DNA of 6,480 nt from Thermoguttaceae bacterium (GTDB lineage: Bacteria; Planctomycetota; Planctomycetia; Pirellulales; Thermoguttaceae). The translations under genes were made by a program, and so were the position numbers. Positions 1 through 4,460 of the stretch are shown piece by piece. Location: NCBI GenBank assembly GCA_017549085.1, contig JAFYVO010000121.1, positions 1-6,480 of the forward strand, given 5' to 3'. How positions within the stretch are numbered: position 1 is the stretch's first letter; each line of letters starts with the position of its first letter. The notes under the pieces were generated by a model. That model was not told the origin of the DNA. It was given only the letters and a program-made list of their open reading frames with translations, and did no database searches.

Positions 1-441
1 CGGAGCCGGAGCGGGCGCCGGAGTCGGAGCGGACGCGAGCGGTTGCGCTTGGCGTTGCGTCGCGACGTTGATCGCGTTTTGCTCGACCGTGCGCGAAACG
101 ACTTCGGAAATCGACGTGATTTTCGGTTTCGTTTCCCCTTTGAGCGCGACCGTTAAAACGACCTCGAACTCAAGGGGCCCGATGACGAGTTGATCGCCGT
201 TTTTCAATTCTTGTTCGATTGAAACGCGTTGCCCGTTGACGTAAACGCCGTTTTTACTTCCGAGGTCGCGAACGGCGACGTAACCGTCGTCCGTTAAAAT
301 CGCGCAGTGGTAACGACTGATCAGTTCGCTGCGCGGTTTCAAGTGGCAATCGTCCGCGCGACCGATCATAAATTGAGGGATTGAAATCGGAACCGTTTGG
401 CCGGTTCGGGTTCCTCCGACGACTTTGAGCGCTACTTTCAT
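1..441 (-). CDS. FHA-domain protein, N-terminal part (runs off left edge)
   Basis: The first 147 residues are visible and the C-terminus lies outside the window. Residues about 4-97 form a forkhead-associated domain, a phosphothreonine-binding fold used in Ser/Thr-kinase signalling and protein assembly. The visible signature residues are Gly27-Arg28, Ser42-x-x-His45 and the DLGSKNG motif (59-65) with Asn64-Gly65, followed by VNG (68-70) and the NGDQL-IG strand (81-88). All the usual phosphopeptide-contact positions are present, so binding should be intact. After about residue 100 comes a polar stretch and then a Pro/Ala-rich linker (from about 133), which suggests that another domain follows. 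There is no signal peptide or membrane segment in this part. ATG at 441 is chosen because AGGA sits 8 nt upstream and the FHA fold begins immediately. Unlike the plus-strand genes, it uses TTA (twice) and TCA (twice). Domain call is firm; the full protein's role is unknown. Confidence 0.9.
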   Translation of the reverse strand, partial: MKVALKVVGGTRTGQTVPISIPQFMIGRADDCHLKPRSELISRYHCAILTDDGYVAVRDLGSKNGVYVNGQRVSIEQELKNGDQLVIGPLEFEVVLTVALKGETKPKITSISEVVSRTVEQNAINVATQRQAQPLASAPTPAPAPAP

Positions 442-449
442 TGCAATTT

Positions 450-453
450 TCCT
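450..453 (-). promoter_or_regulatory. Ribosome binding site of the FHA gene
   Basis: AGGA on the minus strand, 8 nt before the ATG at 441. It decides the start of the FHA gene, because no other in-frame start nearby has such a site. Confidence 0.7.
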
Positions 454-769
454 AAAATAAGTTGACGTTTGGTTTCGCGGGGCGCCTTGGCGACGAGACC
501 GAACGAAGCGCGGCGCTAAAATATAGGCGGCGGTTCGCGGCGGTCGGCGCGAGCGGGGCGCGGACGTCGACGACGAGGAAATTGCGTCGCCGAACAAAAC
601 GCGTCCGAATAAATTGATAAGGAATATAGTGGGAAAACGCTCGCGACGTCGTTGAGGACGGCGATCCGTTTCGAAACAAACGCGCTTCCATAATAACGAC
701 CGAACGGGCGCGCTCGCAACGCGGCGGGGCGAACGAAGGCGCGGAGTCGGCGCTTAAGGCTCAACGTCT

Positions 770-798
770 ATTGTAAGAAATATCGCCGCGTTTCTCAA
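770..798 (-). promoter_or_regulatory. Sigma70-type promoter reading toward the FHA gene
   Basis: On the minus strand, TTGAGA (798-793, 5 of 6 to consensus) is followed after exactly 17 nt by TACAAT (775-770, 5 of 6). The stretch directly upstream on that strand (about 803-840) is almost purely A/T with A- and T-tracts, as in an UP element. The predicted start of transcription is near 763, which leaves a leader of about 320 nt before the FHA ATG. No equally good minus-strand promoter was found closer to the gene; TATATT boxes at 525-520 and 628-623 lack a -35 partner. Confidence 0.6.
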
Positions 799-950
799 AG
801 CCTTTTTAGCTTATTTTGCAAATTTTTTTAAAATTTTTATCGAAACGATGCGGTTTTTGCCGTTTTTAAGCGTTTTCGACGACGGAAATGTTTCAAAACG
901 ATACAAAGCCAAGTCGGGCGCGGAAGTTCGGCGGCGCTTAGGCGGCCTGA

Positions 951-990
951 GGGGGAACGAGTTAGGGGAAAAGGGGAAGCAAAGGGGGGG
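951..990 (+). other. G-run cluster in a polypurine tract (possible G-quadruplex)
   Basis: Four G-runs of four or more lie within 40 bases: 951-955, 965-968, 973-976 and 984-990, separated by 9, 4 and 7 nt. A further GGG lies at 1003-1005. The surrounding plus strand, about 949-1117, is nearly free of pyrimidine runs. The pattern fits a quadruplex-forming or triplex-prone tract between two divergent promoters. One loop is longer than the strict 7-nt rule allows, so folding is uncertain. Confidence 0.45.
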
Positions 991-1121
991 AGTGGAAATG
1001 AAGGGAAAATAGAAAATAGGCAAAATAAGGGAGTTGGGCAAAGATAGCGCGCGAGAACGGGCGTTTATTCGGAAGAAAGGGGAGAAAAAGGCTTTTTTTG
1101 CGAAAAAAAATAAAAAAGTGT

Positions 1122-1150
1122 TTGCAATTTGACGTTCTTTCAGGTAGAAT
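1122..1150 (+). promoter_or_regulatory. Sigma70-type promoter of the first TIM-barrel gene
   Basis: TTGCAA (1122-1127, 4 of 6) and TAGAAT (1145-1150, 5 of 6) are separated by 17 nt. A-tracts at 1103-1117 directly upstream resemble an UP element. The predicted transcript starts near 1157 and has a leader of about 93 nt. A TTGACG at 1129-1134 matches the -35 consensus better but would leave only 10 nt to the -10 box, so it is not used here. Confidence 0.6.
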
Positions 1151-1238
1151 GTGGAAAAGGTCGAACGAACCGGGCGTCGCGTCCGTTTGGCGACCGATTC
1201 GCAAAATAATAACGAAAATATATTATCGGCAATTATTC

Positions 1239-1244
1239 GAGGAG
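1239..1244 (+). promoter_or_regulatory. Ribosome binding site of the first TIM-barrel gene
   Basis: GAGGAG lies 5 nt before the ATG at 1250. It fixes the start there instead of at the upstream in-frame GTG at 1151, which would add 33 residues of low-complexity, basic sequence and overlaps the promoter -10 box. Confidence 0.85.
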
Positions 1245-1249
1245 CGATT

Positions 1250-2278
1250 ATGGCCCGACCGATTACGATCTTCACCGCTCAATACGGCGACCTTCCGTCC
1301 GAAGAACTGTTCAAAATTATGTCCGAGATCGGTTACGAAGGTCTCGAACTCGCGTGCGGCGCCTGCGCCGACGAAAACGACCCGCTCAAGTGCCACTTCG
1401 ACGTTCACAAAGCCCTCGACGATCCGAAGTACTGCGACGAGAAAAAAGCGCAACTCGCGAAATACGGGCTCAAATGCTGGGCCGTTTCGAACCACTGCGT
1501 CGGTCAAGGCGTTCTCGATAATATCGATTCCCGCAACCTGACGGTTATCCCGCCGTACCTGCACGGCGACGGTTCCGTTGAAAGCGTTCGCGAACTCTGC
1601 GCCGAAGAAATGAAAGCCACCGCTCGCGCCGCCGCGAAATTCGGCGTGAAAGTCGTCAACGGCTTCACCGGTTCGAGCATTTGGCAATACATTTACTCCT
1701 TCCCGCCGGTTCCGCAAAGCTGGATCGACGACGGTTTCAAACTCTTGAAAGAACGTTGGACCCCGATTCTCGACGTCTTCCAAGAAGTCGGCGTTAAGTT
1801 CGCGCTTGAAGTTCACCCGACCGAAATCGCGTTCGACCTCCACTCGGCGCAACTCGCGTTGGAAGCCCTCGACTACCACCCGGCGTTCGGTTTCAACTTT
1901 GACCCGAGCCACCTCCTTTGGCAAGGCGTCGACCCGGTCAAATTCATCCGCCGCTTCCCGGACCGCATTTTCCACGTCCATATGAAAGACGTCGCGCTCC
2001 AACTCGACGGCGAAAACGGCATTCTCGGCAGCCATATCCCGTTCGGCGACTATCGTCGCGGTTGGGAATTCCGCAGCCTCGGTCACGGCCACGTTAAGTT
2101 CGACGAAATCATTCGCGCGCTCAACGACATTAAATACGAAGGCCCGCTCAGCGTCGAATGGGAAGACCAACGTATGGACCGTATCTTCGGCGCCACGGAA
2201 GCGTTCGACTTCGTCAAGAAATGCGACTTCCCGCCGAGCGACATCGTTTTCGACGCGCAATTCGCGAAGGACAACTGA
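1250..2278 (+). CDS. Sugar phosphate isomerase/epimerase-like TIM-barrel protein
   Basis: A 342-aa cytoplasmic protein of the xylose isomerase-like / AP-endonuclease-2 barrel superfamily, of usual length for the group. The metal-site motifs are all present in order: Glu187 in ALEVHPTE, Asp218 in FNFDPSH, His242/His244 in HVHMKD, and Glu303 in SVEWED. Enzymes with this set of Glu, Asp, His and Glu bind one divalent metal and isomerise, epimerise or dehydrate sugars and cyclitols or their keto forms. The exact substrate cannot be read from the sequence. From memory, the motif string GFTGSSIW, SFPPVP, EVHPTEIAFD, FNFDPSHLLWQGVDP and HVHMKD marks a widespread subfamily annotated only as sugar phosphate isomerase/epimerase. 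Cysteines are frequent (ACGAC at about 33-37, KCHFD, NHC) and seven are shared with the next gene. The gene has its own promoter and ends before two hairpins. Codon use is strongly biased: all Gln are CAA and there is no TTA, CTA or TCA. The family is firm; the reaction is unassigned. Confidence 0.92.
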   Translation: MARPITIFTAQYGDLPSEELFKIMSEIGYEGLELACGACADENDPLKCHFDVHKALDDPKYCDEKKAQLAKYGLKCWAVSNHCVGQGVLDNIDSRNLTVIPPYLHGDGSVESVRELCAEEMKATARAAAKFGVKVVNGFTGSSIWQYIYSFPPVPQSWIDDGFKLLKERWTPILDVFQEVGVKFALEVHPTEIAFDLHSAQLALEALDYHPAFGFNFDPSHLLWQGVDPVKFIRRFPDRIFHVHMKDVALQLDGENGILGSHIPFGDYRRGWEFRSLGHGHVKFDEIIRALNDIKYEGPLSVEWEDQRMDRIFGATEAFDFVKKCDFPPSDIVFDAQFAKDN

Positions 2279-2291
2279 TTCGCGGTTAGCG

Positions 2292-2316
2292 GTTTGAACG
2301 GTTTGACCGTTTAAAC
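2292..2316 (+). terminator. First hairpin after the first TIM-barrel gene
   Basis: GTTTGAACGGT (2292-2302) pairs with ACCGTTTAAAC (2306-2316) over 11 positions with one G-U wobble and a 3-nt TTG loop. Five T follow at 2322-2326, five bases after the stem, which is further than usual. It may act as a weak terminator or as a stabilising 3' end. Confidence 0.5.
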
Positions 2317-2326
2317 GTCGATTTTT

Positions 2327-2367
2327 CGCCCGGACGATTCGGAAACGGTCGTTCGGGCGGACGTTTT
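2327..2367 (+). terminator. Second hairpin after the first TIM-barrel gene, probable terminator
   Basis: CGCCCGGACGA (2327-2337) pairs with TCGTTCGGGCG (2349-2359) over 11 positions with one G-U wobble and an 11-nt loop. Only TTTT (2364-2367) follows, so termination may be partial. Its 11-nt loop and GC-rich stem resemble the clearer terminator at 4075-4112. Confidence 0.55.
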
Positions 2368-2517
2368 AGCGGCGCGAAACGTTAAAAGACGCTAAGCGGA
2401 GAGTTTGGCGAAAATAAGCGTTTGGCGTAAAACGCGTTGCGTCTTATTGTTGCGACGATTATTAGGTCGGCGGTTTTGAAAAAAATCGTTCGGACGGTAT
2501 CTTTTTGTCTTTTTTTC

Positions 2518-2546
2518 TTGACGCGCGCCCTTCTTTCCGGTATACT
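2518..2546 (+). promoter_or_regulatory. Near-consensus sigma70 promoter of the second TIM-barrel gene
   Basis: TTGACG (2518-2523, 5 of 6) and TATACT (2541-2546, 5 of 6) are spaced by 17 nt, with T-rich sequence just upstream (2502-2516). Transcription should start near 2553. This is the best promoter match in the window and shows that the second paralogue can be transcribed independently of the first. Confidence 0.75.
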
Positions 2547-2646
2547 GATTCTTATTATTGTTGAAGAAAAGAGCGCGGCGTCCCTCGTTCGAACGGAGTC
2601 GTCGACGTTCGTTTTCTCGATTATTCAAACGCCTAAATTATTAAAC

Positions 2647-2650
2647 GAGG
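2647..2650 (+). promoter_or_regulatory. Ribosome binding site of the second TIM-barrel gene
   Basis: GAGG lies 7 nt before the ATG at 2658. It supports the start that includes the 16-residue N-terminal extension absent from the first paralogue. Confidence 0.7.
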
Positions 2651-2657
2651 TCGTTTT

Positions 2658-4001
2658 ATGAAGAATTATTATATCGAATACGCGCACAAACGTCTGCAAG
2701 GTTGGAAAGCGCCGTTGCTGTCGATCATTACCGGGCAATTCGGCGACATTCCGTCGGAAACGCTCTTCAAGAGAATGGCCGATTTCGGTTACACCGGTCT
2801 CGAACTCGCGTGCGGCGCCTGTGAAAACCCGAACGACCCGCTCCAATGCCACTTCGACGTGCAACTCGCGTTGAAAGACGACGGTTACTGCGCCGCCAAA
2901 CGCGCTCAACTCGAAAAATACGGCCTCGACTGCTACGCCGTTTCGAATCACTGCGTCGGGCAGGGCGTTTTGGACCAAATCGACTCCCGCAACCTGACGG
3001 TCATCCCGCCGCGTCTGCACGGCGACGGTTCCCCCGAAACCGTCTGGAAAAACTGCGCGCAAGAGATGATCGACACGGCTTGGGCCGCCGCGAAGTTTGG
3101 CGCCAAGGTCGTTACCGGCTTCACCGGTTCGTCGATCTGGCCGTACTTGTACAGTTTTCCGCCGGTTCCGCAAAGTTGGATCGACGACGGCTTCAAACTC
3201 CTTGCCGAACGTTGGACTCCGATTCTGGACGAATTTCAAAAAGCCGGCGTCAAATTCGCGTTGGAAGTTCACCCGACGGAAATCGCGTTTGATATTCATT
3301 CGGCCCGTATGGCGTTGGAAGCGCTCGACTATCACCCGGCGTTCGTTTTCAACTTCGACCCTAGCCATTTTGTGCACCAGTCCATTGATCCGATTGAGTT
3401 CATTAATGAATTTTCGAAACAGATTTCACACACGCATATGAAAGACGTTGTGTTGAAAACTGCGAGCGGGCGCAACGGTATTTTGGGCGGGCACCTCCCG
3501 TTCGCCGCGCGCGGTCGCGGTTGGGACTTCGTTTCGGTCGGTCGCGGCGACGTCGATTTCTACGGGATTCGCCGCGCTTTGGAAGAAGCGAAAACCGTTT
3601 GGTTTAAAGACGTTTACGCCGCTTTCGCGAACGTCGGAAACGACGCGCAAGGGTACGACGCCGTTCGCGCCGCGCTCGATAAAACCGCCGATTTCCACTG
3701 GGAAAAGGGGTACCGCGATATTCTCGACTCTCGTACGAATAACGAAAAAACCTTCTGGGAAGGCGTTCAAGAAGCGATCGCCAAACACGAGGCGAACCCC
3801 GGTTCCGGCGAAGCGCGCGAAGAAGTTTCCGACGCTATCTTTGCCCTCAAACACAGTTTCGAGCTGCCCCTTAGCGTTGAGTGGGAAGACTCGACGATGC
3901 TGCGTTGGGTCGGCGCGGAAGAGTCGTTCCGCTTTGTCGAAGCGTTGGTCGCTCCGCCGAGCGACGTCGACTTCGACGGCCAATTCGGCAAAGCCGATTG
4001 A
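2658..4001 (+). CDS. TIM-barrel isomerase/epimerase paralogue with 88-aa insertion
   Basis: A 447-aa cytoplasmic protein that duplicates the preceding gene's product. By hand, 181 of 250 aligned residues over the N-terminal part of the barrel are identical. All metal-ligand motifs are kept: Glu203 (EVHPTE), Asp234 (FNFDPSH), His258/His260 (HTHMKD) and Glu408 (SVEWED). It is therefore probably an active metal-dependent sugar or cyclitol isomerase, epimerase or dehydratase, of unknown substrate. Two differences stand out. There is a 16-residue Tyr/Lys-rich N-terminal extension, and an 88-residue insertion (313-400) before the last barrel strand, making it about 100 residues longer than the usual 340. 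Between Asp234 and the insertion the sequence is more divergent, including LLWQG replaced by FVHQS near the metal site, which may alter specificity. It has its own promoter and a strong terminator. The gene contains the only TCA codon among the three plus-strand genes and three CAG codons (at least two of them in the divergent stretch). Confidence 0.9.
   Translation: MKNYYIEYAHKRLQGWKAPLLSIITGQFGDIPSETLFKRMADFGYTGLELACGACENPNDPLQCHFDVQLALKDDGYCAAKRAQLEKYGLDCYAVSNHCVGQGVLDQIDSRNLTVIPPRLHGDGSPETVWKNCAQEMIDTAWAAAKFGAKVVTGFTGSSIWPYLYSFPPVPQSWIDDGFKLLAERWTPILDEFQKAGVKFALEVHPTEIAFDIHSARMALEALDYHPAFVFNFDPSHFVHQSIDPIEFINEFSKQISHTHMKDVVLKTASGRNGILGGHLPFAARGRGWDFVSVGRGDVDFYGIRRALEEAKTVWFKDVYAAFANVGNDAQGYDAVRAALDKTADFHWEKGYRDILDSRTNNEKTFWEGVQEAIAKHEANPGSGEAREEVSDAIFALKHSFELPLSVEWEDSTMLRWVGAEESFRFVEALVAPPSDVDFDGQFGKAD
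3361..3475 (+). other. Patch of deviant codon use in the second TIM-barrel gene
   Basis: Codons that are rare elsewhere in the plus-strand genes cluster here: CCT, CAG twice, GAG, TCA, ACT, GTG twice, with many AT-ending codons. The protein identity to the paralogue falls from about 76% over the preceding 220 aligned residues to about 47% over the next 30. The reading frame is intact. Confidence 0.6.
3594..3857 (+). other. Coding segment for the 88-residue insertion (residues 313-400)
   Basis: Aligned with its sister, the second TIM-barrel protein departs after RALEEAK (RALNDIK in the sister) and rejoins at FELPLSVEWED (YEGPLSVEWED). The 88 extra residues are polar and mostly helix-prone, with five aromatic Trp/Tyr/Phe clusters and a Gly/Pro break (EANPGSGEA) near residue 380. 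No known domain is recognised. It falls between helix 7 and strand 8, on the barrel face away from the metal site, so a role in oligomerisation or partner binding is more likely than direct catalysis. Codon use matches the rest of the gene, so recent foreign origin is not indicated. Confidence 0.8.
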
Positions 4002-4074
4002 GTTTAGGCAAGACGCGTGAAAGACGTGGACTCCGCGGAAGCGAGAAGTCGACGTCGCGGCGTTAACCGACGAG

Positions 4075-4112
4075 CGGGCGTTCGAACCTTCGGGACGAAC
4101 GCCCGTTTTTTT
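4075..4112 (+). terminator. Rho-independent terminator after the second TIM-barrel gene
   Basis: CGGGCGTTCG (4075-4084) pairs perfectly with CGAACGCCCG (4096-4105), with an 11-nt loop and seven T directly after (4106-4112). It separates the TIM-barrel gene from the CoA-ligase gene. Confidence 0.93.
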
Positions 4113-4289
4113 GGAGAGGGTGAAAAGCGGCGGCCAGGCGTCGGAGGACGACGTTAAACTGGAAAGTCTGCGTAAAATACGTTGATTGAGGCGTCGGGGA
4201 CGGCGGCGAAGCGGCGGATTTTCGCGGAAAGTTTCGAAAAAAACGTCGAAAAACGGCTTTGGGTCGCTTCCCAAAACGCCGAAACGTTG

Positions 4290-4314
4290 TACGATGAATA
4301 ATAATGTCATCGTA
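4290..4314. promoter_or_regulatory. Perfect 8-bp inverted repeat, possible operator
   Basis: TACGATGA (4290-4297) and TCATCGTA (4307-4314) are exact reverse complements separated by 9 A/T-rich bases. The 25-bp dyad is the size of a typical dimeric regulator site and has no T-run after it, so it is not a terminator. A possible -10 box (AATAAT, 4297-4302) lies inside it. It is about 147 bases before the CoA-ligase start. Its function is inferred only. Confidence 0.4.
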
Positions 4315-4447
4315 GGGTCGCGGTTTGCCCCGCCGACCTCGCCCGCATGTGTGCGGACGTTTCCAGCGCGACGGAACGAGCCGGGTTTCAACTTGGCCGC
4401 GTTCGACGCGAAAGCGCCGTTTTTCCGCCGCAAGTTTGTCGTTATAG

Positions 4448-4453
4448 AAAGGG
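4448..4453 (+). promoter_or_regulatory. Ribosome binding site of the CoA-ligase gene
   Basis: AAAGGG lies 7 nt before the GTG at 4461. It decides for the GTG start over the in-frame ATG at 4497, which has no such site and would begin directly at the first strand of the CoA-binding domain. Confidence 0.75.
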
Positions 4454-4460
4454 CTCGCTA

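Larger units (their letters stand above)
442..1249. other. Divergent intergenic region (808 bases)
   Basis: No convincing gene. The left third (442-763) would be the transcribed leader of the FHA gene. It is GC-rich and holds only short minus-strand reading frames without ribosome sites or recognisable protein character. The middle (about 800-860) is AT-rich and serves as the upstream element of the minus-strand promoter. From about 949 to 1117 the plus strand is strongly purine-rich, with several G-runs and then A-tracts leading into the promoter of the first TIM-barrel gene. The predicted leader of that gene, about 1157-1249, contains an A/T-only inverted repeat (ATAATA at 1206-1211, TATTAT at 1221-1226) that is too weak to interpret. 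Confidence 0.75.
2279..2657. other. Intergenic region between the two TIM-barrel genes (379 bases)
   Basis: It holds two tandem hairpins just after the first gene, then a near-consensus promoter and a leader of about 105 nt for the second gene. A plus-strand reading frame at 2437-2661 (74 codons) overlaps the second gene's start. It has no ribosome site and spans the promoter, so I do not take it as a gene. No other structure was seen. Confidence 0.7.
4113..4460. other. Spacer before the CoA-ligase gene (348 bases)
   Basis: No convincing gene. It should contain the promoter of the CoA ligase, but I find no good paired -35/-10. TAAAAT at 4173-4178 and AATAAT at 4297-4302 are possible -10 boxes without a matching -35. 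It holds the inverted repeat at 4290-4314 and a small perfect stem (CCGCA 4343-4347, TGCGG 4352-4356). A 56-codon frame from ATG 4294 to the TAG at 4459-4461 lacks a ribosome site. Confidence 0.6.

Noticed and set aside
1..40. Short GC-rich repeats at the left edge, considered as a repeat array
   Set aside because: They encode the Ala-Pro repeats of the FHA protein's linker in frame, so coding explains them.
452..764. Two small minus-strand frames (452-691, 516-764) in the FHA leader
   Set aside because: One starts at TTG and the other at an ATG without a ribosome site. They overlap in different frames, and their products are Arg-rich without domain character. A leader peptide cannot be fully excluded.
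1129..1134. TTGACG as the -35 of the first barrel gene
   Set aside because: A good hexamer, but only 10 nt from TAGAAT; TTGCAA at 1122-1127 has the correct 17-nt spacing.
1151..1249. Upstream GTG start for the first TIM-barrel gene
   Set aside because: It would begin directly after the -10 box and add 33 residues unlike the family. The ATG at 1250 has GAGGAG in front of it and fits the paralogue's barrel start.
811..1275. 154-codon minus-strand frame starting inside the first barrel gene
   Set aside because: Its Phe/Pro/Ser-rich product is simply the reverse complement of the polypurine tract. It spans a promoter and overlaps the start of a real gene.
1223..2260. 345-codon open frame on the minus strand
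   Set aside because: Codon-aligned antisense of the first TIM-barrel gene, with the same biased composition and no motif or ribosome site.
2625..4433. Two minus-strand open frames (2625-3377 and 3426-4433) opposite the second TIM-barrel gene
   Set aside because: Antisense shadows of a well supported gene; the stop ending the second one is the complement of the single TCA codon.
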